From JBQTIP01 sp052388025 (GTDB lineage Bacteria > Actinomycetota > UBA4738 > HRBIN12): a DNA stretch of 14,842 bases. Under the pieces are notes generated by a model. The model saw only the letters and a list, made by a program, of their open reading frames with translations. It was not told where the DNA came from and ran no database searches. Position numbers and translations under genes: made by a program. Shown here in pieces: positions 5,439 through 11,581 of this stretch (position 1 is the stretch's first letter; each line of letters starts with the position of its first letter). The stretch lies in contig JBQTIP010000143.1 in NCBI GenBank assembly GCA_052388025.1, forward strand, positions 1 through 14,842. The letters are read 5' to 3'.

Positions 5439-6262
5439 CGTCCAGTCCACCTGGGCTGTCGCCCCTGCGTGAACGCCTCGAAGAACTCCGCGTGGTCGGC
5501 GCCCCTCATCAGGAACGCCTGCGCGACGGCCTCGAGCTCGATCGCACCGCCCAGGTCCATGTCCTGCTCGCGCGAGAGCAGCATCTTCGTCACCTCATGC
5601 GCTAGGGCCGGCCCGTCGGCCAGACGGCGCGCGAGCGCCGCCGCCGTGTCGGGCAGCGCGTCGTCGTCCACGACCTCGCTCGCCAGCCCGATCTCCACCG
5701 CACGCCCGGCCGGGACGTCATCGCCCAACATCAGCACCTCGGTCGCGCGCCCGAGCCCGATCACCCGCGGCAGCAGGTAGGCCGATCCCATATCGGTGCC
5801 GGCGAGCCCTACCTTCGTGAACAGGAACGCGAACCTCGCCGAGCGAGCCAGGAGCCGGAAGTCGGCGGCCAGCGCGATCACCGCCCCCGCGCCCGCCGCC
5901 ACGCCGTTCACCGCGGCAACGATCGGTAGCGGACACTCCCGCATCCCCTTCACGACGGAGCCCGTAAGGCGAGCGAAGTCGAGCAGCCGACGCTGGTCCA
6001 TGCCCTGGAGCGCACCGATGATCTCGTTCACGTCGCCCCCCGAGCAGAACCCGCGCCCCGCCCCGGTGATCACGAGCACCCGCGTGTCGCCGCGATGAGG
6101 GACCTCGGCCATGAGGTCCCGAAGGTCGGCGTAGACGTCGAACGTGAGCGCGTTCAGCCGGTCCGGTCGGTCGAACGTGATCGTCCCGACCCCCTCGGAG
6201 ATCTCGAACCGGAAGTGCTCCCAGCGCTCGGTCAAGCCGGCGGACGCGCGGAACGGGCTCAT
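5435..6262 (-). CDS. Crotonase-superfamily enzyme (PaaG/2-aminobenzoyl-CoA-cluster type enoyl-CoA hydratase/isomerase)
   Basis: 275 residues. The crotonase fold is clear: FDRPDRLNALTF, the oxyanion-hole CSGGDVNEIIG at 73-83, and GVAAGAGAVIALAADFRL at 120-137. The two glutamates of classical enoyl-CoA hydratase (rat E144 and E164) align with V128 and F148, so it is not a simple hydratase. An aspartate, D157, in GLAGTDMGS sits where PaaG-type isomerases carry their catalytic Asp. The IIGALQGM and GSVVKGMRECPLPIVAAVNG segments resemble the 'enoyl-CoA hydratase family' proteins encoded next to salicylyl-CoA/2-aminobenzoyl-CoA hydroxylases. It follows trpB2 by 34 bases and couples to RidA by GTGA. 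A weak AGGGTG precedes the ATG. The exact reaction (isomerisation, hydration or C-C hydrolysis of a ring product) is unknown. Confidence 0.85.
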   Translation of the reverse strand: MSPFRASAGLTERWEHFRFEISEGVGTITFDRPDRLNALTFDVYADLRDLMAEVPHRGDTRVLVITGAGRGFCSGGDVNEIIGALQGMDQRRLLDFARLTGSVVKGMRECPLPIVAAVNGVAAGAGAVIALAADFRLLARSARFAFLFTKVGLAGTDMGSAYLLPRVIGLGRATEVLMLGDDVPAGRAVEIGLASEVVDDDALPDTAAALARRLADGPALAHEVTKMLLSREQDMDLGGAIELEAVAQAFLMRGADHAEFFEAFTQGRQPRWTGR

Positions 6263-6296
6263 GCGCTCACCCTACCGGCTTGCGGCCCCGCCGCGA

Positions 6297-7676
6297 TCAG
6301 CCGGGGATCGGCACCTCCGGCAGCGACTTGAGGCTCTCCGTCAACTGCTCGTCGCGGTACTCCACCTCCGGCAGCCGGCCGTTCGTGTAGTCGTCGTAGG
6401 CCTGGAGGTCGAAGAACCCGTGGCCCGAGAGGTTGAAGAGGATGACCCTATCCTCCCCGGCCTCGCGGGCGGCGACGGCCTCGTCGATCACCGCGCGGAC
6501 GGCGTGCGCCGGCTCCGGCCCAGGGATGAACCCCTGGGTGTGGGCGAACTGCGTCGCGGCCTCGAACACCGCGTTCTGCGAGTACGCCTCCGCCTCCATG
6601 TGCCCGGCCTTCACCAGGAGCGAGAGGGACGGCGCATCGCCGTGGTACCGCAGGCCCCCGGCGTGGACCGGCGCCGGTATGAACGTGTGGCCGAGCGTGT
6701 ACATCGGCATCAGCGGCGTCATCTCGCCGGTGTCGCCGAAGTCGTAGGCGAACGTCCCCTTGGTGAGGGTAGGGCAGGCGGCCGGCTCCGTCGCGACGAA
6801 GCGTGCGCTCGACTTGCCGCGCAGCCTCTCGGCCATGAAGGGGTAGCAGAAGCCGGAGTAGTTGGAACCGCCGCCGACGCAGCCGATCACCACGTCCGGC
6901 TGCTCACCGGTCATCTCCATCTGCTTCTGCGTCTCCAGGCCGATCACGGTCTGGTGCAGCAACACGTGGTTCAACACGCTGCCGAGCGAGTACTTCGTGT
7001 CCTCGTTTTGCGCCGCCACCTCGATGGCCTCGCTGATCGCGATCCCAAGGGACCCGGGCGAGTCCGGGTCGCGCTCGAGGATGTTCTTGCCCGCCCCGGT
7101 CGTGGGCGTCGGGGAGGGCCGGACCTCCGCGCCGAACGTCTCCATGAAGACGCGCCGGTACGGCTTCTGCTCGTAGGAGGCCCTGACCATGAAGACCAGG
7201 CAGTCGAGGTCGAAGAACTTGCACGCCATCGCCAGCGCCGAGCCCCACTGGCCGGCGCCGGTCTCCGTGGTCAGGCGCTTCACGCCGGCTTCCTTGTTGT
7301 AGTAGGCCTGCGCCACCGCGGTGTTCGGCTTGTGGGACCCGGCCGGCGATACCCCCTCGTACTTGAAGTAGATGTGCGCCGGGGTCTGGAGCGCCTGCTC
7401 GAGCCGGCGCGCGCGGTAGAGCGGCGTCGGCCTCCACAGGCGGTAGATGTCGAGGATCGGCCCGGGGATGTCGATCCACTGGTCGGTCGAGACCTCCTGC
7501 ATGATGAGGCTCTCGGGAAATAACGGCGCGAGCAGGTCGGGCGTGACGGGCTCATGCGTACCCGGGTGGATCGGCGGCAGAGGCTGCATGCCCGCCTGGA
7601 CGATGTCCGGCATGATGTTGAACCACGCGGTGGGCATGTCTTGCGGCTTCAGGTTGAAGGCCGTGGGCTCGCTCAT
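6297..7676 (-). CDS. trpB2: TrpB2-type tryptophan synthase beta chain
   Basis: 459 residues, the longer TrpB2 form of the PLP fold-type II enzyme that joins indole to a serine-derived aminoacrylate to give tryptophan. Motifs: GSHKPNTA with the PLP Schiff-base lysine K116, ETGAGQWGSA with catalytic E138, the phosphate-binding CVGGGSN, and a C-terminal LSGHGFFDL. The N-terminal extension (MPTAWFNIMPDI) and the W in GAGQW are TrpB2 traits; TrpB1 has GAGQH. No trpA is nearby, as usual for TrpB2, which may salvage free indole; one archaeal TrpB2 uses O-phosphoserine. The ATG has AAGGAGG five bases upstream, which rules out the longer open frame. Its place 34 bases before the crotonase suggests co-transcription with the aromatic-CoA genes. 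Confidence 0.93.
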   Translation of the reverse strand: MSEPTAFNLKPQDMPTAWFNIMPDIVQAGMQPLPPIHPGTHEPVTPDLLAPLFPESLIMQEVSTDQWIDIPGPILDIYRLWRPTPLYRARRLEQALQTPAHIYFKYEGVSPAGSHKPNTAVAQAYYNKEAGVKRLTTETGAGQWGSALAMACKFFDLDCLVFMVRASYEQKPYRRVFMETFGAEVRPSPTPTTGAGKNILERDPDSPGSLGIAISEAIEVAAQNEDTKYSLGSVLNHVLLHQTVIGLETQKQMEMTGEQPDVVIGCVGGGSNYSGFCYPFMAERLRGKSSARFVATEPAACPTLTKGTFAYDFGDTGEMTPLMPMYTLGHTFIPAPVHAGGLRYHGDAPSLSLLVKAGHMEAEAYSQNAVFEAATQFAHTQGFIPGPEPAHAVRAVIDEAVAAREAGEDRVILFNLSGHGFFDLQAYDDYTNGRLPEVEYRDEQLTESLKSLPEVPIPG

Positions 7677-7681
7677 CTCCG

Positions 7682-7688
7682 CCTCCTT
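7682..7688 (-). promoter_or_regulatory. Ribosome binding site of trpB2
   Basis: AAGGAGG on the minus strand, five bases from the ATG at 7676. It decides the start against an open frame extending upstream to 7964. Confidence 0.85.
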
Positions 7689-7721
7689 GGGCGATGGGGC
7701 TCCGAGCCTACCGCGACGGCC

Positions 7722-7740
7722 CCCGGGCGCGCCACCCGGG
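7722..7740 (-). terminator. Possible hairpin between the unknown-function gene and trpB2
   Basis: CCCGGG, a 7-base loop, CCCGGG forms a short GC-only stem-loop in the 110-base gap between the two minus-strand genes. There is no T-run. It could be a weak terminator or a chance hairpin in GC-rich DNA. Confidence 0.25.
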
Positions 7741-7786
7741 TTCCTGGCAGGACGAACGGGTGAGCGAGGATATCCGCTCGAACCGC

Positions 7787-8437
7787 CTACCGCGTCGGCC
7801 CCGATCCGTACAGATCGAAGACCACACGCGGGACGTGCGCGCGGAATCCCTCGAGGATGGTGAGCGCCTCCCCCAGTTCGGAAGGTGGAAGCTGGCCCCG
7901 TGTGCACAGCAGCCAGCCTCCCGCGGCCTGGAAAGCCCAGTCCGTCCCGCGTTCGAGCATCCACTGCATCATCCGCGCGTCGATGAAGGCGCGGGCAAAC
8001 TGCGTGTCTTCGCTCCGGACGTCAAACGCCCGGTTGAACGCCTCCGACTCGAAGTCGATGTCGCGCAGCCCGACCTGATCGCGGGCTCGGGTTCGGACGT
8101 TCTCTCGCTCGACAGAAAGAAAGGGGCAGGCCGCCGGGATCTCGGTGAGGGCGCACGTGAGGTACGTGTACGAGATCCCCCAGTACTCGCCCAGCCACGA
8201 GAACCAGTAGTCGAACACCCTGACCTCGAAGCCCCGCCCGGTCCCCGAGAGGACGTTTTCGGAGCCTTGATCGCTGCCCGCGGAGAAAAGGGGGAACGGC
8301 AAGTGGAAGGTCTCGAAAGGGTCGATCCGAGAGTAGTGAAGCCCGAGCTCACGAGCGGCGCGTGGGAAATGCCGTCGACGACCGGCCCTGCGAACCCGGT
8401 GGATGACCCACATGACGAGCCCGAGCACGAAGTCCAC
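7787..8437 (-). CDS. Hypothetical protein with N-terminal membrane anchor
   Basis: 216 residues not recognised as a named family. Residues 2-12 are hydrophobic (MDFVLGLVMWVIH) and followed by a strongly basic RVRRAGRRRH, consistent with a single short N-terminal anchor and a cytosolic body under the positive-inside rule. The body holds GFEVRVFDYWFSWLGEYWG, a SVERENVRTRARDQVG segment, a mid region (RAFDVRSEDTQFARAFIDARMMQWML) and GGWLLCTRG. The pattern recalls conserved actinobacterial proteins of unknown function. The GTG at 8437 starts 13 bases after the zwf stop with only a weak ribosome site. ATG 8413 is an alternative that would remove part of the hydrophobic stretch. It is probably co-transcribed with zwf, but no link to its function can be shown. 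Confidence 0.65.
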   Translation of the reverse strand: MDFVLGLVMWVIHRVRRAGRRRHFPRAARELGLHYSRIDPFETFHLPFPLFSAGSDQGSENVLSGTGRGFEVRVFDYWFSWLGEYWGISYTYLTCALTEIPAACPFLSVERENVRTRARDQVGLRDIDFESEAFNRAFDVRSEDTQFARAFIDARMMQWMLERGTDWAFQAAGGWLLCTRGQLPPSELGEALTILEGFRAHVPRVVFDLYGSGPTR

Positions 8438-8450
8438 GCAGCGTCTAGCC

Positions 8451-9887
8451 CTACGCGTGGGTGTGCTCGCCGGAGACGTGCCAGCGGTGCGGGGTGATAA
8501 GCTCGTCGGCCTCTTTCGGGCCCCAGCTCCCGGGCCCGTAGGTAATCACCGGCGACGGGCGCTCAAGCGCAGGCTCGAGCACCTCCCAGGCCCGCTCCAC
8601 CCCGTCCTGCCGGAGGAACAGCGTGTGATCCCCCTCCATCGCCTCGATGAGCAACAACTCGTAGGCATCCAGCAGCTCGGAGCGGAACTCGGTGCCGTAG
8701 TCGAAGTCCATCGTCACGCGCCCGAGGTCGAGCCCGGGACCGGGGCGCTTCGCGTTCAACGCGAGCGTGATCCCCTCGTTCGGTTGCAGGCGGATCGTGA
8801 GGTGATCGCAAGGCAGGGATTCGATCCCGGTTCCGCCGAACACGTTGAACGGGACCTCCCGGAACGTGAGCGTGATCTCGCTCGCCTTCCGCGCCAGCTT
8901 CTTGCCGGTCCGGAGGTAGAACGGCACCCCGGCCCACCGCCAGTTGTCGATCTCCAGCTCCATCGCGGCGAAGGTCTCGACCTCGGACGCGGAGTCCACT
9001 CCCTCCTCGTCGCGGTAGCCGCGGTACTGCCCCCGGATCACGCGCGCGGCATCGCACCCCTTCACCGCCCTGAGTACCTTCACGGTCTCGTCGCGAAGCC
9101 GATCGGGCTCGAACGACACCGGCGGCTCCATCGCGAGGAACGTCAGCATCTGGAACAGGTGCGTGACCAGCAGGTCCCGGATGGTTCCCGTCTGCTCGAA
9201 GAACGCGCCGCGGCCCTCGATACCGATCTCCTCCGCCACCGTGATCTCGACGTGATCGAGGTATCGGCGGTTCCACACCGGCTCGAACAGGCCGTTGGCG
9301 AACCGGAAGGCGAGGATGTTCTGAACGGTCTCCTTGCCCAGGAAGTGGTCGATGCGGAAGACCTGCGACTCGTCGAAGACCTCGTGGATGATCCCGTTCA
9401 GCTCCCGCGCGGACTCCACGTCGCGGCCGAACGGCTTCTCGAACACGATGCGCGCGCCCTTCTGGAGGCCGGCCTCGCCGATCCGTCGCACGATGTCGGG
9501 GTAGGTCGTTGGCGGCGTCGCCGTGTAGAAGAAGCGGCCCCCCGCCGTACCCTGGTGCTCGTCGGTCGACCCCAGGTGCTCCACGAGGTGATCCATGGCG
9601 CCGGTATCGGAGAACTCGCCCGGCACGTACGACAGGTGCTCGGCGAAGTCCCGCCACACCTCGCCCTCCGGGGCGTGGCGGCCGAACTCCTCGATCGCGT
9701 CGTGGGCGACCTCGTGGAACTCCTCGTCGGCCATCTCCGTGCGGGCGTATCCGACGATCGCGAAACCCTTAGGCAGCAAGCCTCCCAGGAACAGGTGGTA
9801 GAACGCCGGCAGAAGCTTCCGCTTCGTGAGATCGCCCGAAGCGCCGAAGATCACGACGGCCTGCGGCGGGAGCTCCCGCGCGATCAC
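8451..9887 (-). CDS. zwf: Glucose-6-phosphate 1-dehydrogenase
   Basis: 478 residues, close to the roughly 490 usual for bacteria. It oxidises glucose-6-phosphate to 6-phosphogluconolactone, producing NADPH at the entry to the oxidative pentose phosphate pathway. The N-terminal coenzyme-binding GASGDLTKRK is at 15-24, the active-site RIDHFLGKE at 178-186 with D180, H181 and K185, followed by TVQNILAFRFAN. Later motifs include ETFAAMELEIDNWRW, GVPFYLRTGKKL and the C-terminal LLLIEAMEGD. The start is GTG 9887: GGGGAGGAG ends four bases upstream and overlaps the end and stop of the Rieske gene, so the two are coupled. The longer open frame upstream is a shadow of the Rieske gene. No gnd, pgl or opcA lies within the window. 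Confidence 0.95.
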   Translation of the reverse strand: MIARELPPQAVVIFGASGDLTKRKLLPAFYHLFLGGLLPKGFAIVGYARTEMADEEFHEVAHDAIEEFGRHAPEGEVWRDFAEHLSYVPGEFSDTGAMDHLVEHLGSTDEHQGTAGGRFFYTATPPTTYPDIVRRIGEAGLQKGARIVFEKPFGRDVESARELNGIIHEVFDESQVFRIDHFLGKETVQNILAFRFANGLFEPVWNRRYLDHVEITVAEEIGIEGRGAFFEQTGTIRDLLVTHLFQMLTFLAMEPPVSFEPDRLRDETVKVLRAVKGCDAARVIRGQYRGYRDEEGVDSASEVETFAAMELEIDNWRWAGVPFYLRTGKKLARKASEITLTFREVPFNVFGGTGIESLPCDHLTIRLQPNEGITLALNAKRPGPGLDLGRVTMDFDYGTEFRSELLDAYELLLIEAMEGDHTLFLRQDGVERAWEVLEPALERPSPVITYGPGSWGPKEADELITPHRWHVSGEHTHA

Positions 9888-9888
9888 C

Positions 9889-10215
9889 TCACTCCTCCCC
9901 CATCGCCGGCCCGACCTCGATCCAGCCGTCCTGCACGCGCGCCTGGAACACGGGGATGGCATCGACGGCGGGGCCGTGGAGCGGCTCACCTGACCGCACG
10001 TCGAAGGCGCTGCCGTCATCCGGACACACCACGGTGTCCTCGTCCTCGTCGAGCTCGCCCTCCGACAGAGCGCAGCCCCCGTGCGGACACTCGTCACCGA
10101 AGGCGAACACTTCGTTCTCCATGTGGGCCACCGCCACCCTGCCTACCGGCAAGTCATATGCGCGCAGCTCGCCCTCGGGAACCTCGGCCAAGGTGCCAAC
10201 TCGGATGAAGTCCAT
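9889..10215 (-). CDS. Rieske-type [2Fe-2S] ferredoxin-like protein with Cys-x-x-Asp second motif
   Basis: 108 residues, the size of small Rieske ferredoxins that carry electrons to oxygenases or reductases. The fold is clear: FIRVGTLAEVPEGEL at the start, then DECPHGGCALSEGEL, CPDDGSAFDVRSGEPLHGPA, IPVFQARVQDGWIEVG. The first ligand pair is canonical, C43-P-H45. In the second, C64-P-D-D67, the position normally held by the cluster-binding His is Asp (codon GAC). If the cluster forms it would have two Cys, one His and one Asp, or it may be lost. The start ATG 10215 has GGGGAGGGG upstream; a TTG at 10236 is less likely. Its end carries the zwf ribosome site. The function is unknown; it may serve as an electron carrier or a regulatory or folding-only homologue. 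Confidence 0.85.
   Translation of the reverse strand: MDFIRVGTLAEVPEGELRAYDLPVGRVAVAHMENEVFAFGDECPHGGCALSEGELDEDEDTVVCPDDGSAFDVRSGEPLHGPAVDAIPVFQARVQDGWIEVGPAMGEE
9892..9900 (-). promoter_or_regulatory. Ribosome binding site of zwf inside the Rieske gene end
   Basis: GGGGAGGAG on the minus strand covers the last Rieske codons and runs into its TGA, four bases before GTG 9887. It fixes the zwf start and couples the two genes. Confidence 0.8.
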
Positions 10216-10238
10216 CGTCGCCCCTCCCCGCTGCAAGC

Positions 10239-10907
10239 CTATGTCGCGGGGCGCGAAAGGCGGCGCCAGGCCGACCAGCCGCGCTGCAGCACCGTGAGGC
10301 TCCCGAGCGCCGTCAAGATCGCGAGCACCGGGAGCAGCGCTCCGGGCACAGTCAGCCCGATCACCAGGGCCACGTAGCGCTCGAGCCGCTGGAAGAAGCC
10401 CTCCGAGAGCGACACGCCCGAAGCCTCAGCCTCGGCCCGGATGTGGCTGACGACGAGGGTGATGACGAGCGTCGCGAGGGCGAGCCCCGCATCCAGGCGG
10501 CGGCCCTGGGCGGCCAGCGACCAGTAAAGACACGAGAAGAGGATCGCGTCCGACACGCGATCAAGAACCGAGTCCAGGAACGCGCCGGAGCGCTTGTCCT
10601 CGCCGCGAAGGCGCGCGACGCTGCCGTCGAAGATGTCGAACAGCCCCGCCGGGATGAGGAGCGCCCCGGGAAGGAACCTCCGCCCGGTCACCAGCAGCCA
10701 GCCGATGATCACGTTCGTCGCGAGCGAGGCGAGGGTGAGCTGCCACGGCCGGACGCCGGCACGGTACAGCCCGGCCAGCGCCGCCCGGTACGGCCAGGTG
10801 AAGATCCACCTCATCGCACCCGAGGCGAGCCCCTCGGACTTCCGGGGCGCCGGCATGTCGCGAACCCTGGGCGGGTGCGGTTTGCCCGTTTCCTCCTGCT
10901 CGTTCAT
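10239..10907 (-). CDS. CDP-alcohol phosphatidyltransferase family membrane protein
   Basis: 222 residues from ATG 10907. It carries the complete CDP-alcohol phosphatidyltransferase signature D91-x2-D94-G-x2-A-R-x8-G108-x3-D112-x3-D116, whose aspartates bind the two metal ions. These integral membrane enzymes move a phosphatidyl group from CDP-diacylglycerol to an alcohol such as glycerol-phosphate, inositol-phosphate or serine. Several hydrophobic segments are visible around residues 56-75, 80-93, 115-130, 135-150 and 175-205. The N-terminal 30 residues are polar and rich in Pro and charge. Sequence alone does not separate phosphatidylinositol-phosphate synthase from PgsA-type enzymes. No strong ribosome site supports any start; ATG 10937, 10856 and 10814 are alternatives. 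It lies downstream of greA on the same strand, so the two may share a transcript. Confidence 0.82.
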   Translation of the reverse strand: MNEQEETGKPHPPRVRDMPAPRKSEGLASGAMRWIFTWPYRAALAGLYRAGVRPWQLTLASLATNVIIGWLLVTGRRFLPGALLIPAGLFDIFDGSVARLRGEDKRSGAFLDSVLDRVSDAILFSCLYWSLAAQGRRLDAGLALATLVITLVVSHIRAEAEASGVSLSEGFFQRLERYVALVIGLTVPGALLPVLAILTALGSLTVLQRGWSAWRRLSRPAT

Positions 10908-10964
10908 CGCCGCTTGCAGGCTAGCGCCGCAGCGCATCCGGGTCGAGGACTAGTCTTGCATGGA

Positions 10965-11501
10965 CTAGCTCTGGTACGGCTCGAAGGAAACGACGACGTA
11001 GCGGAACTTCCCGCCCGGCGCCTCGTATACGACCTCCTGATCGGGTCCCACGCCCATGAGCGCCGTCCCGAGCGGGGAGGTGGTGGTGATCGTCCGCGCT
11101 CCCTTCGCTCGCTCCTCCGCCGACTCCGCGAGGAGGTAGGTCTCGTCCTCAGCATCGTCCTCATCGAGGGAACGGACGGTCACGAGCATCGCCGCGGCAA
11201 CGACGTCGGACGCCACCGGCGCCTCCACGATGTCGGGGTCGCGGAGCATCCGCTCGAGCGTGCGGATCCGCGCCTCCATCAGAGCTTGCTCGTTCTTGGT
11301 CCCGTCGTACTCGGCGTTCTCGCGGATGTCGCCGTGCGCTCGAGCCACCTTCAGCCGCTCCCCGATGCGGTCGCGCCCCGCCGTCCGTAGCTCCTCCAGC
11401 TCAGTCGCTAGCCGCCGGAAGGCGCCGAGCGTGAGCGACGCCGTCGGGTGTTGCCCCGGCTTGCGCGGCGGCCGTCCGGCCAGCTCTTCAGGAAGGTCCA
11501 T
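10965..11501 (-). CDS. greA: GreA-family transcription elongation factor
   Basis: 178 residues, slightly longer than the usual 158-165 because of a Pro-rich N-terminal extension of about 17 residues. GreA enters the secondary channel of RNA polymerase and stimulates cleavage of backtracked RNA. The N-terminal coiled coil carries the tip GDIRENAEYDGTKNEQ, where D58 and E61 match the catalytic acidic pair (E. coli D41 and E44). The C-terminal FKBP-like domain shows SPLGTALMGV and KFRYVVVSFEPY. A linker rich in acidic residues (RSLDEDDAEDE) lies between. A TACATT hexamer nine bases upstream of the ATG could be a -10 element, giving a very short leader. It is divergent from the protease gene with an 80-base gap. 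Confidence 0.9.
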   Translation of the reverse strand: MDLPEELAGRPPRKPGQHPTASLTLGAFRRLATELEELRTAGRDRIGERLKVARAHGDIRENAEYDGTKNEQALMEARIRTLERMLRDPDIVEAPVASDVVAAAMLVTVRSLDEDDAEDETYLLAESAEERAKGARTITTTSPLGTALMGVGPDQEVVYEAPGGKFRYVVVSFEPYQS

Positions 11502-11568
11502 GACCTGCCGAATGTACCAATTGGCTCCGGACGGAGTCTTTGGCGCGGTTTGGAGAGCACGGTTCGAG
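11502..11568. promoter_or_regulatory. Divergent intergenic region between greA and the protease gene
   Basis: It contains the perfect 8-base palindrome CCAATTGG at 11517-11524, directly followed by the inverted repeat CTCCG-GA-CGGAG at 11525-11536. On the minus strand TACATT (11511-11516) is a possible -10 for greA. Promoters for both genes must lie here, and the palindromes could be binding sites, but short palindromes arise easily and no regulator is identified. Confidence 0.3.
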
Positions 11569-11574
11569 AGGAGG
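11569..11574 (+). promoter_or_regulatory. Ribosome binding site of the protease gene
   Basis: AGGAGG seven bases before ATG 11582. It decides the start in favour of the methionine that opens the signal peptide, against an in-frame start at 11540. Confidence 0.85.
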
Positions 11575-11581
11575 GGTCAAG

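Noticed and set aside
6144..7523. A 459-residue plus-strand open frame opposite trpB2
   Set aside because: It is antisense to a gene with complete TrpB2 motifs, and its protein has no family features.
7677..7964. N-terminal extension of TrpB2 in the same open frame
   Set aside because: The extension is low-complexity and overlaps the end of the next gene. AAGGAGG directly before ATG 7676 fixes the start.
8403..10208. A 601-residue plus-strand open frame opposite zwf and the Rieske gene
   Set aside because: It spans two real genes on the other strand and has antisense composition.
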